A DNA stretch of 64,000 nt, taken from the NCBI GenBank assembly GCA_051647245.1, contig JBOFDS010000011.1, positions 1 through 64,000 on the forward strand. Direction: 5' to 3'. Source of the stretch: Brevinema_A sp051647245. GTDB lineage: Bacteria; Spirochaetota; Brevinematia; Brevinematales; Brevinemataceae. The translations under genes and the position numbers were made by a program. A model generated the notes under the pieces. It saw nothing but the letters and a program-made list of their open reading frames with translations, was not told the origin of the DNA and searched no databases. Shown here one piece after another: positions 8,832-16,123 of this stretch (positions are counted from its first letter, which is position 1; each line of letters starts with the position of its first letter).

Positions 8832-9743
8832 TTAAATCAAAATATCATAAACATAGTTGGTTTGACTCACCTCAACACCAACCTGATATTTCATCATATA
8901 TTTTGCTAACTGGCTTCCATTGATAAGAATGATCTTAATATCTTTTAATTCCTCAACTACTTTTTTAGCTGAAGGCATAAAATCTGTCGTTGTGATAAAA
9001 ATACCTTTGTTAAGACCATTCACATTTTTAAGACCGTGGGCAAATTTGGTGATTTGATCATCGGTAATTTTACCATCAGAGAAACATTTGCATTGGATAC
9101 CAATACGATCAAAACCAAAATGATCCGTCGTCAAAAACCCATCGATTCCACGATCGCCAGATCCACCTGTTCTTTCAGCATTACCATAACCCATTTTCAC
9201 GAGTAATTCTAAACAAATTTCCTCAAAACGTGTCCCTTTGTCAACGGTATGCGTCCCCATATTTTTGAGTCTATCCAAAATATCCGCTTCTACCGACTCA
9301 TGATACTCTTCGACTTCAAGAATCATCGTACCATTATTTTCTTCTTCGAGGACAGAGTTATCTGTTTCTTCAGAATGATTTTGAGTTGATTTCTTTGAGC
9401 TTTCAAGCCATGCTTTATAAGCAGGAATTTGTTCTTTCAAAGTTACCTCATTAAATTCAGGGTACTCTTGGAGAAATTCTTTCCCAAAATCAGTAATCTG
9501 ATAAACACCTTTTTTAACATATTCAATCAATTCTGCTTTTTTCAGATGTGTTCGCGCCCAATCTATCCTATAGAAAAAATAAGGTTGCTCTTTGCTTGGA
9601 TGTTTAAATTCAAGATCTTCCTCAGATGGTTTAAAATAATCGAAGGCAAAATCATTTAGCTCCTTCTTAGATAATGGTACATCTTTTTCGTTGAGATAAT
9701 TAAGAATAGGGACAAGAAAGTCTCTGGATTTAGGAACAGCCAT
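8832..9743 (-). CDS. mrr: Mrr-family restriction endonuclease-like protein
   Basis: 303 residues. An N-terminal winged-helix domain (about 1-100, with HLKKAELIEYVKKGVYQITDFG typical of Mrr_N) and an acidic linker lead to a C-terminal PD-(D/E)XK nuclease domain (about 165-290). The active-site pattern is visible: FEEICLELLVKMGY, GSGDRGIDGF and IGIQCKCF (the D..QxK arrangement). Mrr proteins cut methylated DNA. No methyltransferase is adjacent, which fits a stand-alone type IV role. It is inserted between housekeeping genes with short gaps and its composition is not visibly different. Confidence 0.88.
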   Translation of the reverse strand: MAVPKSRDFLVPILNYLNEKDVPLSKKELNDFAFDYFKPSEEDLEFKHPSKEQPYFFYRIDWARTHLKKAELIEYVKKGVYQITDFGKEFLQEYPEFNEVTLKEQIPAYKAWLESSKKSTQNHSEETDNSVLEEENNGTMILEVEEYHESVEADILDRLKNMGTHTVDKGTRFEEICLELLVKMGYGNAERTGGSGDRGIDGFLTTDHFGFDRIGIQCKCFSDGKITDDQITKFAHGLKNVNGLNKGIFITTTDFMPSAKKVVEELKDIKIILINGSQLAKYMMKYQVGVEVSQTNYVYDILI

Positions 9744-9777
9744 GATATTTCCTTTTTAATATATAAAAATATAAAAT

Positions 9778-10860
9778 TTATTTTCCTTCAGCCAAAGCTT
9801 CCGCTTGACGAATGGCATCAATTTTGAGTGTTTCTTCTAAGAGAGCGTCTATCATTTCATCTTTGGAGTATTTTCCGAAGACTTCTCCTTTTTTGAAAAG
9901 CACAGCACTCGTCTTACCGACAGCGATGCCGAGATCAGCTTCTTTTGCTTCACCAGGACCGTTAACGACGCACCCCATGATCGCGACACGGATATAGGAT
10001 TTGATATGTTGTGTGTGTTTTTTGAATTCTGTTACGGCTTCGAGAACATCGTATTCTACCCTTGCACAAGTAGGACAAGAAATAATCTCGATCCCCTCTT
10101 GTCGGAGACCAAGGGTTCTCAAAATATAACGACCAGCTTCTACTTCTTGAATCACATCACCTGTGATAGAAACACGAAGCGTATCGCCAATACCTTCTTG
10201 AAGAAGGGTACCCATGCCGATTGCGTTTTTGACAACAGCTTGCATACCATCACCAGCCTCAGTAACACCAAGGTGCAATGGATAATCTGCACGACTTGCG
10301 AAGAGACGATTCGCCTCAATCATTGTAGGAACATGAGAAGATTTGAAAGAAACTTTAATATCCTGAAAATCAAGATCTTCAAGCAATTTGATATGCTCAA
10401 AAGACGAATCTACCATAGCTTGCGCTGTAGGATGAGGATATTTATTAGGATCAAGAGATCCCGCATTAACACCAATACGGATAGGAATAGAACGCTCTTT
10501 TGCCGCTTTCACAACATCACGAACATGGTCTAAATTCCTGATATTACCAGGGTTCAAACGAAGTCCATCGACGCCTGACTCAATAGCAATCAAAGCAAGT
10601 TTATAATCAAAATGAATATCAGCGATGATAGGTAGTGGAGCGCGTCCTTTGATTTCTTTTAAGGCACGAGCTGACGCCTCATCTGGCACCCCCAATCGCA
10701 CAATATCACATCCAGCTGATGCAAGATGGAAGAGTTGATTGACGGATTTTTCTATATCTACGGTAGGCACGGAAAGCATGGATTGAATAGAAATAGGATT
10801 ATTTCCTCCGATTTTCACACTGCCTACAGAAAATTCTCTTGTTTTTCTTCGAGCAATCAT
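9778..10860 (-). CDS. ispG: 4-hydroxy-3-methylbut-2-enyl diphosphate synthase
   Basis: Second-last step of the MEP isoprenoid pathway, an Fe4S4 enzyme. N-terminal TIM barrel starts with GGNNPISIQSMLSVPTVD. The cluster cysteines appear in SCPTCARVEYD near 260 and GCVVNGPGEA near 295. 360 residues is the normal bacterial length. dxs and ispE are also in this window, in separate places. Confidence 0.97.
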   Translation of the reverse strand: MIARRKTREFSVGSVKIGGNNPISIQSMLSVPTVDIEKSVNQLFHLASAGCDIVRLGVPDEASARALKEIKGRAPLPIIADIHFDYKLALIAIESGVDGLRLNPGNIRNLDHVRDVVKAAKERSIPIRIGVNAGSLDPNKYPHPTAQAMVDSSFEHIKLLEDLDFQDIKVSFKSSHVPTMIEANRLFASRADYPLHLGVTEAGDGMQAVVKNAIGMGTLLQEGIGDTLRVSITGDVIQEVEAGRYILRTLGLRQEGIEIISCPTCARVEYDVLEAVTEFKKHTQHIKSYIRVAIMGCVVNGPGEAKEADLGIAVGKTSAVLFKKGEVFGKYSKDEMIDALLEETLKIDAIRQAEALAEGK

Positions 10861-10889
10861 AACATATCTCTCTCAAATTTTTTAGACAA

Positions 10890-10925
10890 AATAAGGGACT
10901 TGCTTTTTACGGCAACTCCCTTATT
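10890..10925 (-). terminator. Hairpin between the HisA-like gene and ispG
   Basis: Minus-strand stem AATAAGGGA / TCCCTTATT with an inner GTTGC/GCAAG-like extension, followed by TTGTC and an A/T-rich stretch. It lies after the HisA-like stop and before the ispG start. The U tract is poor, so partial read-through into ispG is likely. Confidence 0.6.
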
Positions 10926-10931
10926 GTTGAT

Positions 10932-11666
10932 TTAAATAATATTTTTCTGTTGAAACAAAGCTCTAGCTTCGGACATTTTGATTGCACCATTATACAACGG
11001 CTCTTTCAAAGCAACTCCAGCAAGACCATGTGATGTGTATTGTTGCAAACGCTCCAATTGTTTCAAATCAGATACATTATCAGCCACATATAAAGAAGGA
11101 ATGTCTAAGTCTAATAGATTTTCTATCATATCGTAGTCGGGAGAGGTTAATACACCCTGCTCTGTTCTACCACAGAAGAATATTTCATCGATACCATACT
11201 CAGGCAAGGAACGCACGAGGTCGATGGTTCTTTTTCCGATACTATGAGTAGCATTTTTTGTGTAGACAAATCCATCTACAGAATCAATCCATAACGCAAT
11301 AGGTTCGATATTGTTTGCTACGATATTTCTCAAGAATTTTTTGTTCTCGATCAAAGAAGTTGCTGAAACGATCTTTGTGTATTTTCTTTGTTCAAAAATA
11401 CGCACGCTTCTCAAATCTCTGATACCACCGCAGTAATAAATCCTTTCTTTTAACGAACTATCCAAATAATCTAAAAGCTGATGGTGTTGTGGTTTCCGTT
11501 CCATAACACCATCACAATCTTTCACAAAGACAGCCTGTGCGCCTTGATCCAACCAGTACCTAAAATGAAGTACAGGATTTTTAATACGCGCAGACATCCC
11601 CTCTCTTTCTGGGAGACCAAATTCGGTTTGACCGTTTTTAATCTCCACAATAGGAATCACTTTCAT
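10932..11666 (-). CDS. HisA-like TIM-barrel protein with altered catalytic positions
   Basis: 244 residues aligning along their length with HisA (ProFAR isomerase): start KVIPIVEIKNG, then GAQAVFVKDCDG, CGGIRDLRSVRIF, SLIENKKFL, GVLTSPDYDMIE and GVALKEPLY. Family knowledge: HisA uses an Asp in PAIDL and an Asp in the TDI..DG strand. Here these are Glu8 and Gln (FFCGRTEQG), and the Thr of that strand is Cys; the mid-barrel Asp (WIDSVDG) remains. No other his biosynthesis gene is near. I therefore avoid the name hisA; a repurposed or inactive paralogue is possible. SD GGGAGGGG before the ATG. Confidence 0.72.
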   Translation of the reverse strand: MKVIPIVEIKNGQTEFGLPEREGMSARIKNPVLHFRYWLDQGAQAVFVKDCDGVMERKPQHHQLLDYLDSSLKERIYYCGGIRDLRSVRIFEQRKYTKIVSATSLIENKKFLRNIVANNIEPIALWIDSVDGFVYTKNATHSIGKRTIDLVRSLPEYGIDEIFFCGRTEQGVLTSPDYDMIENLLDLDIPSLYVADNVSDLKQLERLQQYTSHGLAGVALKEPLYNGAIKMSEARALFQQKNII

Positions 11667-11744
11667 GATACCCCTCCCTTCTTACTTTATTGACAAGTAA
11701 ATCAAGTACAAATATAAAGTTAATCTACAAAGCCCCCAAGAATC

Positions 11745-11773
11745 GCACAAAAATTTGCACAATTCTTGCACAA
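11745..11773. repeat. Three phased GCACAA repeats in the leader of the HisA-like gene
   Basis: GCACAA occurs at 11745, 11757 and 11768, spaced 12 and 11 bp, about one helical turn. On the minus strand they are TTGTGC motifs lying from just after the -10 box into the transcript leader. The placement suits an operator; no regulator is identified. Confidence 0.5.
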
Positions 11774-11802
11774 ATTATACACCTTTATGAAAGAGAGGTC
11801 AA
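11774..11802 (-). promoter_or_regulatory. Sigma-70 promoter for the HisA-like gene
   Basis: Minus-strand TTGACC, 17-bp spacer, TATAAT. It predicts a leader of about 100 nt, unusually long for this window and containing the GCACAA repeats. Confidence 0.8.
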
Positions 11803-11821
11803 GGGGTTTTGATATAAATTT

Positions 11822-11850
11822 TTGAAAATTTTTTAATTATAGGTTACAAT
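11822..11850 (+). promoter_or_regulatory. Sigma-70 promoter for tsaE
   Basis: TTGAAA, 17-bp spacer, TACAAT, about 75 nt upstream of the tsaE ATG. It diverges from the promoter of the HisA-like gene. Confidence 0.7.
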
Positions 11851-11927
11851 ATAAGAGTGTTATCTACTTAGATATTCACAAATCACCAAGCTTCAAACAT
11901 CACAAATCTTTCAAAGGAAATATTTTT

Positions 11928-12356
11928 ATGAACCAAAAATTTACTATTAACTCACTTGAAGAATTGCACAAAGTTTGTTTGGCTTTAAAGCACAAAAAAT
12001 ACCCACACACTTTCGTCCTGCAGGGCGATCTTGGTGCGGGTAAAACAACTTTAGTAAGAACTTTTATTTCCTCATGGGATCCTGAGGTCATTGTCTCAAG
12101 TCCCACATTCACCTTAATGAATGTTTATCATTGTGATGGGGAAATAATCCATCATTTTGATCTTTATCGTTTATCAAATACTTATGAAGCCCTCGAATGG
12201 GGATTTGAAGAGTTTGTCTCGCAATGCGACTATGCCTTCATTGAGTGGGCAGAGCGTGCTTGGGAACTTATCCCTAGACCTTACACCCTAATCCAAATTA
12301 ACTACGGTGAACATGAATCTCAACGAGAAATTTCTATTTCTGTCCAAAACGACTAA
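11928..12356 (+). CDS. tsaE: tRNA threonylcarbamoyladenosine biosynthesis ATPase TsaE
   Basis: ATPase of the TsaBDE complex for the t6A modification at position 37 of ANN-decoding tRNAs. Walker A is LQGDLGAGKTTL at 29-40, followed by SSPTFTLMNVY, and HHFDLYRL and EWAERAWELIP are the later TsaE motifs. 142 residues is typical. MtaB, which acts on t6A, is encoded 4 kb away. The stop overlaps the end of the convergent peptidase gene by 4 nt. SD AAAGGA. Confidence 0.95.
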   Translation: MNQKFTINSLEELHKVCLALKHKKYPHTFVLQGDLGAGKTTLVRTFISSWDPEVIVSSPTFTLMNVYHCDGEIIHHFDLYRLSNTYEALEWGFEEFVSQCDYAFIEWAERAWELIPRPYTLIQINYGEHESQREISISVQND

Positions 12357-12988
12357 GATTGGACTTTCTTTTGAACAACCAATCGTGCTGCGCCTCTATA
12401 TAAGGATCCAGATAAATATTCAGGATTGACCCCTCGTACTTCCGAGGCTCTCAACAAATCATTAAAACGATGGGTATTACTATTGATATTTGTTGCATAG
12501 ATCTGTGGATGGTGCAAATTCATTTTAGCACGCACCACACCTCGACTACCATAGTGGATATAAGTTACGGTATTAAACTCATCAACTGATTCAACCACAC
12601 CAATATGCGAGAGTTCATCATCCCAAAGTGCATTTTTATTCATATCATAAGTGTTATCAAAAAAAACAATATCCCCCGCTTGAAGATCTTTTATTTCTGG
12701 GTTTAAGAGGAATCCTTGTGTTTTTAAACCTTCCCAAATAGCGGTAACGCCGTTGTCTGCGATGCCGTATAATTTCCTCAAATTCAATCCTGCAAGATGA
12801 AAAATAAAAGCCACAAATCCCGAACAATCACCATTATAACGAAGTTTATTGATACTTGGAAATTCTTTAAGACCTACGGTTTGAGGGAGATAGCTTGCTA
12901 GTTTTTCATAAAAAGCCACAGAATCACTAGCTTGTATGATGAGAACGTTGCTGAGTAAGAGCAACAGAAGAATTTGTCGTTTGAACAT
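12353..12988 (-). CDS. Secreted NlpC/P60-type cysteine peptidase-like protein
   Basis: 211 residues with a signal peptide (about 1-20, hydrophobic core LLLLLLSNVLIIQA). The catalytic layout of papain-like NlpC/P60 or CHAP amidases is visible: NGDCSGFV with Cys55, DLQAGDIVFF near 101-110, LSHIGVVES with His128, and a third polar residue in YIHYGSRG (His145). Such enzymes cut peptide stems of peptidoglycan in the periplasm. Exact subfamily not determined. Confidence 0.75.
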   Translation of the reverse strand: MFKRQILLLLLLSNVLIIQASDSVAFYEKLASYLPQTVGLKEFPSINKLRYNGDCSGFVAFIFHLAGLNLRKLYGIADNGVTAIWEGLKTQGFLLNPEIKDLQAGDIVFFDNTYDMNKNALWDDELSHIGVVESVDEFNTVTYIHYGSRGVVRAKMNLHHPQIYATNINSNTHRFNDLLRASEVRGVNPEYLSGSLYRGAARLVVQKKVQS

Positions 12989-13080
12989 GTGTTATACTCC
13001 TGAAAATGTACTCCATTTATCGACAAAACCCTTGTTAAAAGATTAGTCTTATTAAAAATAAAACATATAAGGAGAATATT

Positions 13081-13791
13081 ATGTTTGGAATTATTGGAGC
13101 TATGGCGGAAGAAATCGTCTTAATTAAAGAACATATGAATGATATTGTGACAACGACTATTGGAGATGTAGAATTTCATCAAGGTCATATCAATAATCAA
13201 AAAATCATTCTCTGTCAATCAGGAATCGGCAAAGTGAATGCTGCATTTGCCAGCACTTTACTTATTTTTCACTTCAAAGTAAAAGCAATTCTATTTTCTG
13301 GTGTTGCTGGTGGCGTGAAACCTGAATTAAATATTGCAGATCTCGTTATTGGAACAGATTTCTTACACCATGATGTTGATGCGACAGCTCTTGGTTATAA
13401 AATTTCTGAATTACCTGATGGATATCTTTCTTTATTCCATGCAGATAAAAAATTATCCAAAATGATTTTTGATATTGCGGGTGATCTTTTTGGATCAGAG
13501 AAAGTTTTTGAAGGTCGTATCATCAGTGGAGATCAATTTATTGCATCTTACGACAAAATCAAAGAATTCCAAACCCTCTATAACGCATACGCTGTGGACA
13601 TGGAAAGTAGTGCTGTGGCTCACATCGCTAATAAATCGGGCGTACCGTGCTGTGTGATCCGATCTATCAGTGATAAAGCCGACGGCGAAGCAAATGAAAT
13701 CTACTCATCTTTCTTCCGTGATGCGGCACTGAAATCCGCACAACTCGTAGTAGAACTTTGTAACAGACATGAATTAGAAACAATTTTTTAG
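13081..13791 (+). CDS. mtnN: 5'-methylthioadenosine/S-adenosylhomocysteine nucleosidase
   Basis: Hydrolyses MTA and SAH to free adenine, recycling by-products of methylation and polyamine synthesis. Signatures: GIIGAMAEEI at the N-terminus, SGIGKVNAAFAS, FSGVAGGV, and the purine-binding VDMESSAVAHIA followed by RSISDKAD near 200. 236 residues, typical length. SD AAGGAGA 6 nt before the ATG. Confidence 0.96.
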   Translation: MFGIIGAMAEEIVLIKEHMNDIVTTTIGDVEFHQGHINNQKIILCQSGIGKVNAAFASTLLIFHFKVKAILFSGVAGGVKPELNIADLVIGTDFLHHDVDATALGYKISELPDGYLSLFHADKKLSKMIFDIAGDLFGSEKVFEGRIISGDQFIASYDKIKEFQTLYNAYAVDMESSAVAHIANKSGVPCCVIRSISDKADGEANEIYSSFFRDAALKSAQLVVELCNRHELETIF

Positions 13792-13797
13792 ACAATC

Positions 13798-13829
13798 AAA
13801 AAAGCTTGGAGACTTCTCCAAGCTTTTTT
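13798..13829. terminator. Bidirectional terminator after mtnN
   Basis: Nine-base stem GCTTGGAGA / TCTCCAAGC with a 2-nt loop, flanked by A6 and T6 runs. It serves mtnN and the convergent triple-paralogue cluster. Confidence 0.92.
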
Positions 13830-13847
13830 ATTTTGATATTATCAAAT

Positions 13848-14228
13848 TTATGGTAGATATTCGCCTTCTTCAGAGTTACCAGCAGAATTTCCGACCCAAA
13901 CATCGATATCACCATCAAATTCTTGTCCATTAATATAGTACTCAGCTTTAATTTCATAGCGTCCTGCAGCGAATTTTGAAGCGTCAACAGTAATTGAATA
14001 ATTTTTTGCAGAGCTCAATGTTCCTCTCCAAACAATTTTTTCAATACCATCTTCTTTTTTAATCCAGACTCTTACATCTGTATTTTGAAAAGGAGGTTGG
14101 ATTTGGATGATAGTTTTACCATTAATATTAGCACCGTTTTGTGGACTAATAAAATTAATATCGTCAGCGAAAGCCTGTACGCTGATTCCCATCATCATGA
14201 GAAGTGCTAGTTTATAAATTGAATTCAT
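13848..14228 (-). CDS. Small secreted beta-sandwich-like protein, paralogue 3 of 3
   Basis: 126 residues. Signal peptide (about 1-21, cleavage after AFA), then INFISPQNGANINGKT, a WRGTLSSAKNYSITVDAS strand pair, and GRYEIKAEYYINGQ: an Ig/fibronectin-like single domain by strand pattern. It ends in an acidic tail (EEGEYLP). The two genes upstream encode the same layout. Function unknown; a periplasmic location is inferred from the signal peptide. SD AAGGAAAA. Confidence 0.7.
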   Translation of the reverse strand: MNSIYKLALLMMMGISVQAFADDINFISPQNGANINGKTIIQIQPPFQNTDVRVWIKKEDGIEKIVWRGTLSSAKNYSITVDASKFAAGRYEIKAEYYINGQEFDGDIDVWVGNSAGNSEEGEYLP

Positions 14229-14258
14229 AAGATTTTCCTTATATAAAATTGATTTCTA

Positions 14259-14624
14259 TTATTTTCTTGATTTTTTTAAATGATCAATTGTGAGATCCAT
14301 ACTGCCAAGATAGTCTACATTATCCATAAAATATTCTGCTTTTAACTCATATTCACCTGGAACAACTAAGGCAACGTCCATCATAATACTGAAATCTGTA
14401 GAAGGGATCAACCACCCCCTCCAAGCCACATGTCTATGATGATCTTTTCTTTCCAACCAAACTTTCACAAGAGCTTTTTCATGTTGTGGAGTTTTGATTT
14501 GAATAATTGTTTTATCTGTAAGTACAGCACCATTACTAGGGCTGATAAAGCTTATTTCATTTGCAAAAGTATTTGTGACTGCTCCCATCACTAAAAGAAG
14601 AGCTAATCTATAAAAATTGTTCAT
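14259..14624 (-). CDS. Small secreted beta-sandwich-like protein, paralogue 2 of 3
   Basis: 121 residues from the preferred ATG. An ATG three codons earlier overlaps the Shine-Dalgarno AGAGG, so the downstream one, 9 nt after it, is used. Signal peptide, then ISFISPSNGAVLTDKT, VKVWLERKD, WRGWLIPSTDFSIMMD and GEYELKAEYFMDN, matching its two neighbours. It is the most diverged of the three and has a basic C-terminus (HLKKSRK). Function unknown. Confidence 0.68.
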   Translation of the reverse strand: MNNFYRLALLLVMGAVTNTFANEISFISPSNGAVLTDKTIIQIKTPQHEKALVKVWLERKDHHRHVAWRGWLIPSTDFSIMMDVALVVPGEYELKAEYFMDNVDYLGSMDLTIDHLKKSRK

Positions 14625-14663
14625 TACACACATCCTCTGATAATTATTTTATCTTTTTTTAAT

Positions 14664-15047
14664 TTACATTTCGGGGAAATAGTGTCCTTCATCAGAAGAA
14701 CTATTTTTTGATACAGAGAGGTTTATTCTCCCTTTGTAAGAACGACCTGCCGAAGAATATTCTGCTAAGAGCTCATATCGACCTTCAGGCAACCGATCTG
14801 CATTCAAAGTAATAGTATATCTATTGGAAGCGCTGAGTTCAGCTTTCCAAACAATCATACGACTACGACCAAGGCTTTTTAGTGATACCATTACTTTAGA
14901 ATTATCTGATGGTGCTTCAATTTGGATCCTTGTTTTACCGGAGATAGAAAATCCCCTCATTGGTTCAATAAATCTGATATCATCCGCAAAAGTCTGAACC
15001 CCAAACCCAAGCAATAGACAAAGAAAAGATTTTTTGATTGATCGCAT
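14664..15047 (-). CDS. Small secreted beta-sandwich-like protein, paralogue 1 of 3
   Basis: 127 residues. Signal peptide ending QTFA, then IRFIEPMRGFSISGKT, VWKAELSASNRYTITLNAD and GRYELLAEYSSAGRSYKG; ends in an acidic, Ser-rich tail (SSSDEGHYFPEM) like paralogue 3. It is first in the presumed three-gene operon (gaps 39 and 30 nt). Function unknown. SD AAGGAAAA. Confidence 0.7.
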   Translation of the reverse strand: MRSIKKSFLCLLLGFGVQTFADDIRFIEPMRGFSISGKTRIQIEAPSDNSKVMVSLKSLGRSRMIVWKAELSASNRYTITLNADRLPEGRYELLAEYSSAGRSYKGRINLSVSKNSSSDEGHYFPEM

Positions 15048-15115
15048 TATTTTTTTTCCTTAAATTTTATATTTAATTATAGAGCTAATTTCTTTAATAG
15101 TCAATCTCTAATAAT

Positions 15116-15144
15116 TTGAAATTATTGCTTTTTTAACGTACAAT
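15116..15144 (+). promoter_or_regulatory. Sigma-70 promoter for fliJ (predicts leaderless mRNA)
   Basis: TTGAAA, 17-bp spacer, TACAAT. The -10 box ends 6 nt before the fliJ ATG, so the transcript would begin at or within a base or two of the start codon. Confidence 0.72.
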
Positions 15145-15150
15145 TTAATC

Positions 15151-15606
15151 ATGATGAAAAAATTTAAATTTTCCTTACAAGCACTCCTCGAGATCCGTGA
15201 ACGACTAGAAGAAGAACAAAAAAATAAGCTTGCCAAAGCAGCCGGTGAATATCAACAAGCTTTAGAAAGGCAAGCAGCTCCTTTGCAAAAATATCAAATC
15301 GCAAAACAAGAAGCTACATCTTTGATTCAAAACAATCAAGTCTCTGTTTCACAGCTAAAATATTTGGATACTCTTTATCAGCAAGCTCAGATTTTTTCAT
15401 TTTCTATGGAAAGTGAAATAGAAGACAAACGTAAAAAAATGGACAAAGAAAAAGAAGAGTATAATAAACTTTATCGAGATAAAAAAGCTTTGGAGATTCT
15501 TAAAGAAAAAGAATTAAAAGATTACAAAAAACTTATTGCTCACCAAGAAAATATCAATATGGATGAGATCTCCAAAAACCAATTTTTCAAAACACAAAAA
15601 AAATAG
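15151..15606 (+). CDS. fliJ: Flagellar export chaperone/ATPase stalk protein FliJ
   Basis: 151 residues, almost entirely coiled coil. The N-terminus KFKFSLQALLEIRERLEEEQ is the FliJ signature (FxFxLQxLLxIR). FliJ links the FliI ATPase to the FlhA export gate. Highly charged with no signal peptide, hence cytoplasmic. It starts with two consecutive ATGs, has no Shine-Dalgarno, and the ATG falls at the predicted transcription start. It stands alone here, not next to fliI. Confidence 0.85.
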   Translation: MMKKFKFSLQALLEIRERLEEEQKNKLAKAAGEYQQALERQAAPLQKYQIAKQEATSLIQNNQVSVSQLKYLDTLYQQAQIFSFSMESEIEDKRKKMDKEKEEYNKLYRDKKALEILKEKELKDYKKLIAHQENINMDEISKNQFFKTQKK

Positions 15607-15627
15607 TCCGATATGGACTATTTTTTT
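15601..15627. terminator. Bidirectional terminator overlapping the fliJ stop
   Basis: Stem AAATAGTCC / GGACTATTT with loop GATAT and a T7 run. The fliJ stop codon TAG is inside the 5' arm. Confidence 0.88.
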
Positions 15628-16057
15628 ATAAAGGATTTAATTTAATATCTAATTCTTGCTTAAAAGTATACCACGTTCCTGTAGCACCATCTACCGCCAA
15701 ACTCACGATCCCTGGAATAACTCCAGCTAAGAATAAAGCAGCACCACCACCTACATAGCCTGCACCAGGAGAGTTGTGAATCGTTACAGTAACAGGTTGG
15801 AAGCCTTTTCTATCTAAAGCAATAACATAGCTACTTTTCTCATCAACTTCTGTAACAGAAAATTGAACAACACCATTAGTATCTGTTGTGCCGATAAGAA
15901 CACCATTCATTTTGACAGTTACATTGTCAAGGAGAGCATCATTTCTGCTATCTCTGATTGTGATAGTTTGGTCGAACATTTTCTTTCTGATGACTGCACC
16001 ACAAGACACGACACTCATCAAGACCAATACCATTATTATATTTTTTAAAAATTTCAT
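15626..16057 (-). CDS. Predicted lipoprotein with PEGA-like beta domain
   Basis: 143 residues. Lipobox VVSC (Cys19) after a hydrophobic signal. The middle (TITIRDSRNDALLDNVTVKMNG to about residue 95) has the strand pattern of PEGA/carboxypeptidase-regulatory-like domains. A hydrophobic Gly/Ala segment (GGGAALFLAGVIPGIVSL) follows. Function unknown. SD AGAGAGG. Confidence 0.7.
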   Translation of the reverse strand: MKFLKNIIMVLVLMSVVSCGAVIRKKMFDQTITIRDSRNDALLDNVTVKMNGVLIGTTDTNGVVQFSVTEVDEKSSYVIALDRKGFQPVTVTIHNSPGAGYVGGGAALFLAGVIPGIVSLAVDGATGTWYTFKQELDIKLNPL

Positions 16058-16092
16058 AAGAACCTCTCTCTGATCATGTTTGAGATTTGTAT

Positions 16093-16121
16093 ATCATAGC
16101 ACAATATCAATTTAGAATCAA
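16093..16121 (-). promoter_or_regulatory. Sigma-70 promoter for the PEGA-like lipoprotein gene
   Basis: Minus-strand TTGATT, 17-bp spacer, TATGAT, in the short gap after mtaB. Confidence 0.65.
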
Positions 16122-16123
16122 TA

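Noticed and set aside
10006..10533. 175-codon open frame antisense to ispG
   Set aside because: Fully inside ispG, with no SD and unnatural composition.
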